Of a DNA stretch of 64,000 bases, positions 26,940-35,670 are shown in pieces; positions within the stretch are counted from its first letter, which is position 1; each line of letters begins with the position of its first letter. A program made the position numbers and the translations under genes. The DNA lies in assembly GCF_003074055.1 (NCBI RefSeq), contig NZ_CP029043.1, positions 4,642,501-4,706,500 of the forward strand, written 5' to 3'. The notes beneath the pieces were generated by a model. The model was not told where the DNA came from. It saw only the letters and a list, made by a program, of their open reading frames with translations, and ran no database searches. Source of the DNA: Streptomyces nigra (GTDB lineage Bacteria > Actinomycetota > Actinomycetes > Streptomycetales > Streptomycetaceae).

Positions 26940-27878
26940 ATGAGCACCAACTCCCGTCTGCGTACGTTCGGTTCGCGCGAGGTCGGCCCCGGCCGCCCCG
27001 TGTACATCTGCGGCGAGATCGGCATCAACCACAACGGCGAGCTGGAGAACGCCTTCAAGCTGATCGACGTGGCCGCCGAAGCCGGCTGCGACGCCGTCAA
27101 GTTCCAGAAGCGCACCCCCGAGATCTGCACCCCGCGCGACCAGTGGGACATCGAACGCGACACCCCCTGGGGCCGGATGACGTACATCGACTACCGGCAC
27201 CGCGTCGAGTTCGGCGAGGACGAGTACCGGCAGATCGACGCGTACTGCAGGGAGAAGGGCATCGCCTGGTTCGCCTCCCCGTGGGACACCGAGGCCGTCG
27301 CCTTCCTGGAGAAGTTCGACGTGCCCGCCCACAAGGTGGCCTCCGCCTCGCTGACCGACGACGAACTGCTGCGCGAACTGCGCGCGACGGGCCGTACGGT
27401 CATCCTCTCCACCGGCATGTCCACCCCGCGCCAGATCCGGCACGCCGTCGAGGTCCTCGGCTCCGACAACATCCTGATGTGCCACGCCACCTCGACCTAC
27501 CCGGCCAAGGCCGAGGAGCTGAACCTCCGCGTGATCAACACGCTGGAGAAGGAGTACCCGAACGTCCCGATCGGCTACTCCGGCCACGAGACCGGTCTGC
27601 AGACCACGCTCGCCGCCGTCGCCCTCGGCGCCGCCTTCGTCGAGCGGCACATCACCCTGGACCGCGCCATGTGGGGCTCCGACCAGGCCGCCTCCGTCGA
27701 GCCGCAGGGCCTCACCCGACTGGTCCGGGACATCCGCACCATCGAGGCGTCCCTCGGTGACGGCGTGAAGAAGGTCTACGACTCCGAGCTCGGCCCCATG
27801 AAGAAGCTCCGCCGCGTCTCCGGCGTGGTCGCCGAGGCGGAGATCGCCGCCGCGGCCGGCGAACCGGTCACGGTCTGA
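26940..27878 (+). CDS. NeuB-type nonulosonic acid (9-phosphate) synthase
   Basis: 312 residues from ATG 26940 (GAGGA upstream; a GTG at 26925 is less likely). The TIM barrel has YICGEIGINHNGELENA, VKFQKRTPEICTP, FASPWDTEAV, ILSTGMST, ATSTYPAK and GYSGHETG, the usual NeuB/SpsE motifs for condensing phosphoenolpyruvate with a hexose. The protein ends soon after the barrel, so the C-terminal antifreeze-like (SAF) domain found in most NeuB proteins is missing. Given the HAD-fused partner, mannose-6-P to Kdn-9-P is the likeliest reaction, by inference. Confidence 0.88.
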   Translation: MSTNSRLRTFGSREVGPGRPVYICGEIGINHNGELENAFKLIDVAAEAGCDAVKFQKRTPEICTPRDQWDIERDTPWGRMTYIDYRHRVEFGEDEYRQIDAYCREKGIAWFASPWDTEAVAFLEKFDVPAHKVASASLTDDELLRELRATGRTVILSTGMSTPRQIRHAVEVLGSDNILMCHATSTYPAKAEELNLRVINTLEKEYPNVPIGYSGHETGLQTTLAAVALGAAFVERHITLDRAMWGSDQAASVEPQGLTRLVRDIRTIEASLGDGVKKVYDSELGPMKKLRRVSGVVAEAEIAAAAGEPVTV

Positions 27879-27912
27879 ACCCGGACACCACGAGGCAGGG
27901 ACGGTCACACCG

Positions 27913-28977
27913 ATGAGCCGCCGCGCCGGGAACGCCGGCCACTCCACTCTCGCGTTCGTCGAGAGCCCGGTACAGCTCCTGAACGTGCTGGAGTGGGCCC
28001 ACGCCCACGCGCCCGGCGCGGGGCTCACCCTCGTCGTGCTGTCCCCGACCGACCCCATGACCCGCGGTCAGCTCCGCAGGACGGCCGAACTGGCCCGCAC
28101 CGAGGGGCACACCATCCGCTGGGAGGAGGCCCGGGGCGGTGCCACGGCACCCTTCCGGACCATCGGCGGGCTCGCCGGCCTGCTGCGCCGCGCCGAGCGG
28201 ATCGTCCTCGGCGACCCCTTCTCCCGGTACGTCCAGCTGCTGCTGACGATCACCGGCGCCCGGGACCTCGTCGTCGTCGACGACGGCACCGCCACCATGG
28301 AGTTCGTGGCGCAGCTCGCCCGTGGTGAACGCCTGGTCCGCTGGCACCGCAAGGGCGGTCGCCCCGGCCCGCGCGACCTGCTGTTCGCGCCGGTGTCGGC
28401 GGTCGCCCGCAGACGCCTCACCCCCGGCGGCAGCCGGACCGTCGAGGTCTTCTCGTCCATGCCGGTCACTGAGACCCCGCCCGGCGTGACGGTCACGGCG
28501 AACACCTTCGCCTGGACCCGTGAACGGTTCGGGCCGCCCCGTATCACCAAGGGCGCCGACCTGGTCGGCACGTCCCTCGTCGAGACCGGCGTGGTGGAGG
28601 GCGACCGCTATCTGCGGGCCGTCCGCTCCCTGGCCGCGGCGCACGGCGCCACCCGCTACTTCGCCCACCGCCGCGAGAGCGCCGAGAAACTGCACCGGCT
28701 GGCGGTCGAGACGGGACTGGAGGTCGTCCGGCCCGACCTCCCCCTGGAACTGATCGCCCGCCGTGGACCGATCGGCCGTACGGTCCTGAGCTTTCCGTCG
28801 ACCGTCGTGCACACCCTGCCGCTCGCGCTGGCCGGCACCGGCGTCCGGGTCGCCGTGTGCGACATCGACCCGGAGTGGCTGACCGCCCACGCCTCCCCCC
28901 GCGCCCAGGGCTTTCTGTCGGGCGTCACCGGCACCGCACGCGACGTGCACCGTCTGGCGGCGATCAGCGCGGGCTGA
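27913..28977 (+). CDS. GT52-like sialyltransferase-fold protein
   Basis: 354 residues. The opening LAFVESPVQLLNVLEWAHAH matches the start of GT52-type sialyltransferases (a CRTPLQ-like strand-helix). It has an acidic-Gly motif VVVDDGTATMEF, a histidine motif YFAHRRES (where the family has HPRE) and a Ser/Thr motif FPSTVVHTLPLAL. All three catalytic regions are recognisable although the Pro of HP is Arg here. It probably transfers or polymerises the CMP-nonulosonate made by its two upstream neighbours. The end overlaps the convergent methyltransferase gene by 14 bases. Confidence 0.72.
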   Translation: MSRRAGNAGHSTLAFVESPVQLLNVLEWAHAHAPGAGLTLVVLSPTDPMTRGQLRRTAELARTEGHTIRWEEARGGATAPFRTIGGLAGLLRRAERIVLGDPFSRYVQLLLTITGARDLVVVDDGTATMEFVAQLARGERLVRWHRKGGRPGPRDLLFAPVSAVARRRLTPGGSRTVEVFSSMPVTETPPGVTVTANTFAWTRERFGPPRITKGADLVGTSLVETGVVEGDRYLRAVRSLAAAHGATRYFAHRRESAEKLHRLAVETGLEVVRPDLPLELIARRGPIGRTVLSFPSTVVHTLPLALAGTGVRVAVCDIDPEWLTAHASPRAQGFLSGVTGTARDVHRLAAISAG

Positions 28978-29620
28978 CTTTGTCGGCGAGGAGGAAGGCC
29001 CGCGGACGCTTCTCCTCGCCGACCGGCTCCCGCAGCACCCGAGCCGTCACCCGCAGCCCGGCCTCCGCCAGCCGCTCGGCGACCGTCCCCGGGGTGCGCC
29101 AGTGGTAGGTGAGATCGACGTCCCGCCCGAACCGCTCGGCCAGATGCATCCGCCCCGCCTCCCCGGACTGGAACGCCAGCAGCACGGGCGCCCCCGGCCG
29201 CAGCACCCGTGCCATCTCGCCGCACGCGTCCGCCAGATGCTCGTCGGGCACATGGATGAGCGAGTACGCGGCGACGATCCCGCCCAGTGTCCCGTCCGGC
29301 AGGTCCAGTGCCGTCATCGAGCCGACGTGGAAGCGCAGCGCGGGATGCGCGCGCCGGGCCAGGGCCACCATGCCGGGGGACAGGTCGACCCCGAAGACGG
29401 TGAGGCCGAGCCCGTGCAGATGCGCGGTGACCGCGCCAGGACCGCTGCCGAGGTCGGCCACCGGCGCCGGGGCGTGCGCGGCCGCCAGCTCGGCGAACGC
29501 GTCGATCAGCGACCGGTCCAGCGGATGCCGGTCGCCCGGCCGGTTCGGGAAGCGGTCCGTGCAGGCGGCGGCGATGGTGTCGTACGAGGCCCGCGTGGCC
29601 TCCAGAAAGTCGGCTGGCAC
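28964..29620 (-). CDS. Class I SAM-dependent methyltransferase
   Basis: 218 residues. VADLGSGPGAVTAHL is the SAM-binding motif I, followed by FGVDLSPGMVALARR and GSMTALDLPDGTLGG, a typical methyltransferase-11/25 fold of the UbiE type. The GTG at 29620 stands six bases after TAGGGT (a TANNNT -10) on its strand, so the message may be leaderless. It converges with the glycopolymer arm and may methylate the polymer, but nothing ties it there except position. Confidence 0.82.
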   Translation of the reverse strand: MPADFLEATRASYDTIAAACTDRFPNRPGDRHPLDRSLIDAFAELAAAHAPAPVADLGSGPGAVTAHLHGLGLTVFGVDLSPGMVALARRAHPALRFHVGSMTALDLPDGTLGGIVAAYSLIHVPDEHLADACGEMARVLRPGAPVLLAFQSGEAGRMHLAERFGRDVDLTYHWRTPGTVAERLAEAGLRVTARVLREPVGEEKRPRAFLLADKVSPR

Positions 29621-29903
29621 CCGGCGACCCTAGGACGCCGCCAAGCCCCCTGTCCGGCGCTTCGCGCGGAGCGTCCGGTCCCGACAGGTGAACACAACCG
29701 ACAGTTCTGTCCGCGGCGTGGTATCCGTGGAGTATGGGCCGCCCGTGTCGTCGTCACGCTGCGTCGACCACAAGGGCCGGCTCTGTGAAAAGCGCGTGAG
29801 TTTACCCACCCAAATCAATACCTACGCGTCGGACGGCCAGATTTTCTTCCCCGAACGGGTTGAAGTTTTGTTGATCGAGGGTCAGTTGGCCGCCTCGGCG
29901 TCC

Positions 29904-29909
29904 TACCCT
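29904..29909 (+). promoter_or_regulatory. -10 hexamer of a probable leaderless promoter
   Basis: TACCCT lies seven bases before the GTG at 29917. This supports that GTG as both the transcription and translation start. Confidence 0.5.
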
Positions 29910-29916
29910 TCAGAGG

Positions 29917-31149
29917 GTGAACCAACTGATGTCCGCAGAGTCCGAGGCCGACCAAACCGGAGAATCAGCACTCCCCGGCACCTTGCCGGAAGCGCTGCGC
30001 GCCGAGCTCATCGAGTTCCGGCGCGACCTCCACATGCACCCTGAGCTCGGCAATCAAGAGTTCAGAACGACCGCGGCGATCAAGGCCCGCCTGGAGAAGG
30101 CCGGCCTGAAGCCCCGCGTCCTCTCGAGCGGCACCGGCCTCGTCTGCGACATCGGCGAGTGGGACGGCGGACGCCCCATGCTCGCGCTGCGCGGCGACAT
30201 CGACGCGCTCCCCATCCCGGACACGAAGAGTGAGTGCGCCTACCGCTCCACCGTGCCCGACCGCGCCCACGCCTGCGGCCACGACGTGCACACCACCGTC
30301 GTCCTCGGCGCCGGGCTCGTCCTGGCCGAGCTGGAGCGGCGTGGACAGCTGCCCCGGCCGGTCCGGCTGCTGTTCCAGCCCGCCGAGGAGGTCCTCCCCG
30401 GCGGCGCCGTCGAGGCCATCGCGAACGGCGTGCTCGACGGGGTGGGCCGGTTCCTGGCCCTGCACTGCGACCCCAAGGTGGACGCGGGGCGGATCGGGCT
30501 GCGGCAGGGCGCCATCACCTCCGCCTGCGACCGGCTGGAGATCGCTCTCGACGGCCCCGGCGGACACACCGCCCGCCCGCATCTGACGACCGACCTCGTC
30601 ACCGCCGTCGCCCGCGTCGTCACCGATGTGCCGGCGATCGTCGCCCGGCGCGTCGACGCCCGCAGCGGACTGTCGGTGACTTGGGGCCGCGTCGAGTCCG
30701 GGCACGCGCCCAACGTCATCCCGCAGCACGCCGAGGTGGCCGGAACCGTGCGCTGCCTCGACCTCGACACCTGGCGGCAGGCCCCCGACCTGGTCGTCGC
30801 CGCGATCGACGAGGTCGCCAACCTGCACCGCGCCAAGTCGGAGATCAACTACGTGCGGGGCGTCCCGCCCGTCGTCAACGACGCCGACTCCACCGAGCTG
30901 CTCCGCGACGCGATGACCGCCCGGCGCGGCGCCGACTCCGTCGAGTCCACCGAGCAGAGCCTCGGCGGCGAGGACTTCTCCTGGTACCTGGAGCACGTCC
31001 CCGGCGCCATGGCCCGCCTCGGCGTCCGCCACCCGGGCGACAGGATCGGCCGCGACCTGCACCAGGGCGACTTCGACGTCGACGAGTCGGCCATCACGGT
31101 CGGCGTGGAGCTGTTCACGGCGGCGGCCCTGCTCGACGCGACCCGCTGA
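29917..31149 (+). CDS. M20-family amidohydrolase
   Basis: 410 residues, normal for amidohydrolases of the N-acyl amino acid/IAA-conjugate type. RRDLHMHPELGNQEF begins the catalytic domain; metal ligands sit in HACGHDVHTT, QPAEEVLPGG and ALHCDP. A dimerisation domain lies in the middle, and the final ligand region SLGGEDFSWYLE follows. Probably removes an acyl or acetyl group from an amide. Monocistronic. A CTACGCG half-site occurs about 95 bases upstream but is not palindromic, so I do not place this gene in the nucleoside regulon. Confidence 0.9.
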   Translation: MNQLMSAESEADQTGESALPGTLPEALRAELIEFRRDLHMHPELGNQEFRTTAAIKARLEKAGLKPRVLSSGTGLVCDIGEWDGGRPMLALRGDIDALPIPDTKSECAYRSTVPDRAHACGHDVHTTVVLGAGLVLAELERRGQLPRPVRLLFQPAEEVLPGGAVEAIANGVLDGVGRFLALHCDPKVDAGRIGLRQGAITSACDRLEIALDGPGGHTARPHLTTDLVTAVARVVTDVPAIVARRVDARSGLSVTWGRVESGHAPNVIPQHAEVAGTVRCLDLDTWRQAPDLVVAAIDEVANLHRAKSEINYVRGVPPVVNDADSTELLRDAMTARRGADSVESTEQSLGGEDFSWYLEHVPGAMARLGVRHPGDRIGRDLHQGDFDVDESAITVGVELFTAAALLDATR

Positions 31150-31466
31150 GCCCGGCGCCCGGAACGCGGCCCCGGAGCGCGCCCCGGACACCCCGCCACT
31201 CGTCTCGCCCCCTCCGCTTGCGACCCGCCGGAGCCGGGGGGAGTCTGGGCCATGGCGGGCGGTCCGGAGCGCTGTCGCGCGGAAGGCACCCGTGGGTGCG
31301 ATCGCCCCATGCGTGCCTTTCGGTCCGGTGGTTCACAAGGACGTAACCGGCCATCGGCACGAATGGATAACGGCACGGCGAAACCCCGTTCCCAGGAGTG
31401 TCTACGCGCGTTAATGTGCGCCGAACCCAGCACCCACTGCGGGGCTTGGAGAATGGGGACTTCACG
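31150..31466. other. Intergenic region with regulated promoter of first BMP gene
   Basis: 317 bases without a gene. The left half is GC-rich with weak inverted repeats (for example AAGGCAC 31283-31289 against GTGCCTT 31313-31319). The right half carries the operator-like site at 31402 and the leader of the binding-protein gene. Confidence 0.6.
31402..31413. promoter_or_regulatory. Nucleoside-regulon operator (variant), first BMP gene
   Basis: CTACGCGCGTTA, differing from the palindrome CTACGCGCGTAG at the last two bases. It runs into TAATGT (31412-31417), a good -10 hexamer, so a bound protein would block the promoter. The start codon is 53 bases further on. Confidence 0.7.
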
Positions 31467-32519
31467 ATGCGTCGGACATCCAAACTGACCAGTGTCGCGG
31501 TGGGGGTCGCGTCGATCGCGCTCGCTGCCACGGCGTGCGGTGGTACCAGCAGTGACAGCGGCAGCGGAAGCGACGGCAGCGGCGACTCCAAGGGTCTCGC
31601 CATCGCCTACGACATCGGCGGCAAGGGCGACCAGTCCTTCAACGACGCCGCCTACGCCGGCCTGCAGAAGGCGGCGAAGGAGTTCGATTACAAGACGGCC
31701 GACATCGAGCCCACCGAGGGCGAGACGGACGCCGACAAGGAGCAGCGGCTCTCGTCGCTGGCCAAGCAGGGCTACAACCCGGTGATCGGCGTCGGCTTCG
31801 CCTACGGTCCCGCGATGGAGGCCGTGGCCAAGAAGTACCCGAAGACCACCTTCGGCATCGTCGACTCGGTGGTCGAGGGCGAGAACGTCGCCTCCCTCGT
31901 CTTCGCCGAGCAGGAGGCCTCCTACCTGGCCGGTGTCGCGGCGGCCAAGGCCACCAAGACGAACACGGTGGGCTTCGTCGGCGGTGTCGACGTCCCGCTG
32001 ATCCACAAGTTCGAGGCCGGTTACAAGCAGGGCGTGCAGGACACCAACCCCAAGGTGAAGGTCCTGTCGCAGTACCTGACGCAGACCGCCGAGGAGGGTG
32101 GCTTCTCCAGCCCCGACAAGGGCAAGGCCGCCGCCGAGGGCCAGATCGAGAAGGGCTCGGACGTCGAGTACGCCGCCGCCGGCCTCTCCGGCCAGGGCGT
32201 CATCGAGGCCGCGTCGAAGGCCAAGGTCTGGGCGATCGGTGTCGACTCCGACCAGTACAAGCAGGCGGCCCTCGCCAACTACAAGGGCTCGATCCTGACC
32301 TCCGCCCTGAAGGACGTCGGCGGTGCCGTGTTCACGCTGGCCAAGTCCGTCCACGACGGTGAGCCGCTGACCGGCACGCAGACCTTCGACCTCAAGGTCG
32401 ACGGCGTGGGCCTGTCGGACTCCAACCCCGAGTTCGCGAAGATCCCGGGTCTGGCCGAGGCCGTCGAGAAGGCCAAGGAAGGCATCATCGACGGCACCAT
32501 CAAGGTCAAGACCGAGTAG
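31467..32519 (+). CDS. BMP-family nucleoside-binding lipoprotein 1
   Basis: 350 residues. Signal peptide with lipobox AATAC, then a Ser/Gly linker and a PnrA/Med-like (BMP, PF02608) periplasmic-binding fold: AIAYDIGGKGDQSFNDAAY, GVGFAYGPAM, GFVGGVDVPLIHKFEAGY, and AIGVDSDQY near the end. It captures nucleosides outside the cell for the ABC importer encoded downstream. The ATG at 31467 has GGGGAC six bases upstream. It is a close paralogue of the next gene, each with its own operator and terminator. Confidence 0.93.
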   Translation: MRRTSKLTSVAVGVASIALAATACGGTSSDSGSGSDGSGDSKGLAIAYDIGGKGDQSFNDAAYAGLQKAAKEFDYKTADIEPTEGETDADKEQRLSSLAKQGYNPVIGVGFAYGPAMEAVAKKYPKTTFGIVDSVVEGENVASLVFAEQEASYLAGVAAAKATKTNTVGFVGGVDVPLIHKFEAGYKQGVQDTNPKVKVLSQYLTQTAEEGGFSSPDKGKAAAEGQIEKGSDVEYAAAGLSGQGVIEAASKAKVWAIGVDSDQYKQAALANYKGSILTSALKDVGGAVFTLAKSVHDGEPLTGTQTFDLKVDGVGLSDSNPEFAKIPGLAEAVEKAKEGIIDGTIKVKTE

Positions 32520-32555
32520 TCGCGGTCGTACGGCAGTTCGGCCGTGCGGGCGTTC

Positions 32556-32588
32556 AGCGGGCGGGCATCCCTCGGGTGCCCGCCCGCT
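32556..32588 (+). terminator. Terminator of BMP gene 1
   Basis: 15-bp stem (AGCGGGCGGGCATCC with GGGTGCCCGCCCGCT, one wobble) and 3-base loop, 36 bases after the stop. Confidence 0.85.
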
Positions 32589-32732
32589 CGCCGTTCCCGG
32601 CCCCCCGCGCGAGTGACGCGCCGGTCACCCTCGGCCACCCGCCGGCCCCTGTCGCGGGCCCTCGGAGTGCCCCGGGCATGCGGTTGGCCACGGGCCTATA
32701 ACAAGGTGGACAGAAGGGGTTTCCTGGCAGGT

Positions 32733-32744
32733 CTACGCGCGTTA
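32733..32744. promoter_or_regulatory. Nucleoside-regulon operator (variant), second BMP gene
   Basis: CTACGCGCGTTA, identical to the variant before the first BMP gene and again running into a TANNNT hexamer (TACTCT, 32743-32748). Confidence 0.7.
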
Positions 32745-32828
32745 CTCTGCGGCGGAAGCCAGCGCCGTAGCTGCAAGCTGTCCCAAGGCTGTACCGTCCC
32801 GGCGCTAGTACGACAGGAGTCACACGAC

Positions 32829-33881
32829 ATGCGCCGGATTTCCCGGATCACGGTCGCGGGCGCAGCGACCGCCTCTCTGGCCCTCGCTCTCTCCGCCTGC
32901 GGCGGCACCTCCACCGAGGCCTCCTCGGAGGGTTCGAAGGGCGGGGACAAGGGTCTCGCCATCGCGTACGACGTCGGCGGCAAGGGCGACCAGTCCTTCA
33001 ACGACGCCGCGTACGCGGGCCTGGAGAAGGCGAAGAAGGACTTCGGCTACACGACCGCCGACGTCGAGCCCACCGACGGTGAGACGGACGCCGACAAGGA
33101 GCAGCGCCTCGCGTCGCTGGCCAAGCAGGGCTACAACCCGGTGATCGGTGTCGGCTACGCCTACGCCGCCGCCGTCAAGGGCGCCGCCGAGAAGTTCCCG
33201 AACACCACCTTCGGCATCGTCGACGACTCCACCGTCGAGGCGAAGAACGTCGCCGACCTCGTCTTCTCCGAGGAGGAGGCGTCGTACCTGGCCGGTGTCG
33301 CCGCCGCCAAGAGCACCAAGACGAACACCGTCGGCTTCGTGGGCGGCGTGGACATCCCGCTGATCCACAAGTTCCAGGCCGGCTTCGAGCAGGGCGTCAA
33401 GGACACCAACCCCAAGGCCAAGGTCCTCACCCAGTACCTCACGCAGACCGCTGAGGAGGGTGGCTTCTCCAGCCCCGACAAGGGCAAGTCGGCCGCCGAG
33501 GGCCAGATCGAGAAGAAGGCGGACGTCGTCTACGCCGCCGCCGGTGTGTCCGGTCAGGGTGTCATCGAGGCCGCCGCCGCCAACAAGGTGTGGGCGATCG
33601 GCGTCGACTCCGACCAGTACAGCCAGGAAGCGCTCGCCAAGTACAAGGACTCGATCCTGACCTCGGCGATGAAGGACGTCGCCAAGGCGGTGTACAACCT
33701 GGCGAAGTCGGTCGAGGACGGCAAGCCCGAGACCGGTATCGTTCGTGGCGATCTGAAGTCGGGTGAGGTGAGCCTGTCGAACTCCAACCCGAAGTTCGCG
33801 GACAATGCCGAGCTTCAGGAAGCCCTCAAGACGGCCAAGGAGAAGATCGTCAGCGGCGAGATCAAGGTCAAGACCAGCTGA
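32829..33881 (+). CDS. BMP-family nucleoside-binding lipoprotein 2
   Basis: 350 residues, same length as its neighbour and identical over long stretches (for example AIAYDVGGKGDQSFNDAAY, and the shared QYLTQTAEEGGFSSPDKGK). Lipobox LSAC with the Cys near residue 22. Differences cluster in the signal peptide, the surface and the last 60 residues, suggesting a tandem duplication that diverged in ligand preference (for example purine versus pyrimidine nucleosides). ATG 32829 with AGGAG about ten bases upstream. Confidence 0.93.
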   Translation: MRRISRITVAGAATASLALALSACGGTSTEASSEGSKGGDKGLAIAYDVGGKGDQSFNDAAYAGLEKAKKDFGYTTADVEPTDGETDADKEQRLASLAKQGYNPVIGVGYAYAAAVKGAAEKFPNTTFGIVDDSTVEAKNVADLVFSEEEASYLAGVAAAKSTKTNTVGFVGGVDIPLIHKFQAGFEQGVKDTNPKAKVLTQYLTQTAEEGGFSSPDKGKSAAEGQIEKKADVVYAAAGVSGQGVIEAAAANKVWAIGVDSDQYSQEALAKYKDSILTSAMKDVAKAVYNLAKSVEDGKPETGIVRGDLKSGEVSLSNSNPKFADNAELQEALKTAKEKIVSGEIKVKTS

Positions 33882-33930
33882 GTGAAGCCAGACCCTGAGC
33901 AGCGGTAACCCCAGGGGTTGTGTCCGCTCG

Positions 33931-33965
33931 ACGGGGTACGGGGAGGCTCGCTCCCCGTACCCCGT
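33931..33965 (+). terminator. Terminator of BMP gene 2
   Basis: Perfect 15-bp stem ACGGGGTACGGGGAG/CTCCCCGTACCCCGT with the 5-base loop GCTCG. It separates the binding-protein gene from the ABC operon. Confidence 0.88.
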
Positions 33966-34004
33966 TGTCGCGGTACGCCGGCCCCTTTTCAGGCCATAGG
34001 GGCG

Positions 34005-34016
34005 CTACGCGCGTAG
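34005..34016. promoter_or_regulatory. Nucleoside-regulon operator (perfect), ABC-cdd-deoA operon
   Basis: Perfect palindrome CTACGCGCGTAG, 19-28 bases before the start of the ABC ATPase gene. No clear -10 hexamer is seen beside it, so the promoter may lie just upstream. Confidence 0.8.
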
Positions 34017-34035
34017 ACGACCCCCGTCCCCAGGA

Positions 34036-35670
34036 GTGTGCGCCATCAAAGCGTCCAGCAGCCCTCCGGCCGGCGCGGCGGTCAACGGTCAGGTGACCGC
34101 CGTCGAGCTCGCCGGGATCACCAAGCGTTTCCCGGGCGTCGTGGCCAACCACGACATCCACCTCACCGTCAACAAGGGCACCGTGCACGCCCTCGTCGGC
34201 GAGAACGGCGCCGGCAAGTCGACCCTGATGAAGATCCTCTACGGCATGCAGAAGCCGGACGAGGGCACCATCGCGGTCGACGGCGAGCAGGTGACCTTCT
34301 CGTCCCCGGCCGACGCCATCGTGCGCGGCATCGGCATGGTCCACCAGCACTTCATGCTCGCGGACAACCTCACCGTCCTCGAGAACGTGGTGCTGGGCAG
34401 CGAGAAGCTGTACGGCATCGGTGCCAAGGCCCGCCGCAAGATCAAGGACATCTCCGAGCGCTACGGCCTCGGCGTGGAGCCCGACCGCCTCGTCGAGGAG
34501 CTCGGCGTCGCCGCCCGCCAGCGCGTGGAGATCCTCAAGGTCCTCTACCGCGGCGCCCGCACCCTCATCCTCGACGAGCCGACCGCGGTCCTCGTGCCGC
34601 AGGAGGTCGACGCGCTCTTCGAGAACCTGCGCGAGCTGAAGTCCGAGGGCCTGTCGGTCATCTTCATCTCCCACAAGCTGGGCGAGGTGCTCTCCGTCGC
34701 CGACGAGATCACCGTCATCCGCCGCGGCACCACCGTCGGCACGGCCGTCCCCGCCGAGACCACGCCGAAGCAGCTCGCCGAGATGATGGTCGGCAGCGAA
34801 CTGCCCACGCCGGAGACCGCCGAGTCCACGGTCACCGACCGCCCCGTCATCACCGTGGACAAGCTCCGTCTGGAGGCGGCCGGCGGCAAGGCCCTGCTGG
34901 ACGACATCACCTTCACCATCCACGCGGGCGAGGTCCTGGGCATCGCCGGCGTCGAGGGCAACGGCCAGACCGAACTCGTCGACGCCCTCATCGGCCTCAA
35001 GCACGCCGACTCCGGCACGATCACCCTCGCCGACGAGGAGATCACCGGCTGGGCCACCCGCAAGCGCCGCGAGCAGGGCATCGGCTACATCCCCGAGGAC
35101 CGGCACCGCCACGGCCTGCTCCTGGAGGCCCCCCTCTGGGAGAACCGCATCCTCGGCCATGTCACCGAGGAGCCCCTCGCCAAGGGCGTCTGGCTGAACC
35201 CCAAGGCCGCCCAGCAGGACACCCGCCGCATCGTCGAGGCGTACGACGTCCGCACCCCCGGCATCGACGTCACCGCCGCCTCGCTGTCCGGCGGCAACCA
35301 GCAGAAGCTGATCGTCGGCCGCGAGATGAGCCACAAGCCGCGCTTCCTGATCGCCGCGCACCCCACCCGCGGTGTCGACGTCGGCGCGCAGGCGGCGATC
35401 TGGGACCACATCCGCGAGGCCCGTCGCGAGGGCCTGGCCGTGCTGCTGATCTCCGCCGACCTCGACGAGCTGATCGGCCTGTCCGACACCCTCCGCGTGA
35501 TCTACAACGGCAAGCTGGTCGCGGACGCCGACCCGGCCACCATCACCCCGGAGCAGCTGGGCTCGGCGATGACGGGTGCCGCCACCGGGCACCTCGAAGA
35601 CGACGACACGACCCCCGGGACTCCCGACCTGAGCAAGTCTCCCGAGTCCGGCGAAGACGAGGCACGCTGA
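34036..35670 (+). CDS. Nucleoside ABC transporter, double ATPase subunit
   Basis: 544 residues: two ABC domains in tandem, as in the sugar/nucleoside (RbsA/NupA-like) class. First domain: Walker A GENGAGKS, Walker [11 protein letters not shown]. Second: degenerate Walker [11 protein letters not shown], signature LSGGNQQK, and [11 protein letters not shown] at Walker B. The start is doubtful. The GTG at 34036 overlaps its own AGGAG, while an in-frame ATC at 34045 has AGGAG at ideal 8-base spacing, and GTG 34093 would give a shorter protein. First gene of an operon ending in cdd and, after a hairpin, deoA. Confidence 0.92.
   Translation: MCAIKASSSPPAGAAVNGQVTAVELAGITKRFPGVVANHDIHLTVNKGTVHALVGENGAGKSTLMKILYGMQKPDEGTIAVDGEQVTFSSPADAIVRGIGMVHQHFMLADNLTVLENVVLGSEKLYGIGAKARRKIKDISERYGLGVEPDRLVEELGVAARQRVEILKVLYRGARTLILDEPTAVLVPQEVDALFENLRELKSEGLSVIFISHKLGEVLSVADEITVIRRGTTVGTAVPAETTPKQLAEMMVGSELPTPETAESTVTDRPVITVDKLRLEAAGGKALLDDITFTIHAGEVLGIAGVEGNGQTELVDALIGLKHADSGTITLADEEITGWATRKRREQGIGYIPEDRHRHGLLLEAPLWENRILGHVTEEPLAKGVWLNPKAAQQDTRRIVEAYDVRTPGIDVTAASLSGGNQQKLIVGREMSHKPRFLIAAHPTRGVDVGAQAAIWDHIREARREGLAVLLISADLDELIGLSDTLRVIYNGKLVADADPATITPEQLGSAMTGAATGHLEDDDTTPGTPDLSKSPESGEDEAR

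Larger units (their letters stand above)
32520..32828. other. Intergenic region between the two BMP genes
   Basis: 309 bases without a gene. In order: the terminator at 32556-32588, a GC-rich spacer, and the regulated promoter of the second binding-protein gene with its operator at 32733. Confidence 0.65.

Noticed and set aside
29821-29832. CTACGCG half-site upstream of the M20 amidohydrolase
   Set aside because: The second half (TCGGA) breaks the palindrome and the gene has no role in nucleoside use, so it is probably chance.
29621-29916. A small plus-strand gene between the methyltransferase and the amidohydrolase
   Set aside because: The open frame there has no ribosome-binding site, no recognisable motif, and overlaps the leaderless promoter of the amidohydrolase.
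33868-35592. Minus-strand open frame opposite the ABC ATPase gene
   Set aside because: Antisense shadow; the plus strand has intact Walker and signature motifs, operator and operon overlaps.
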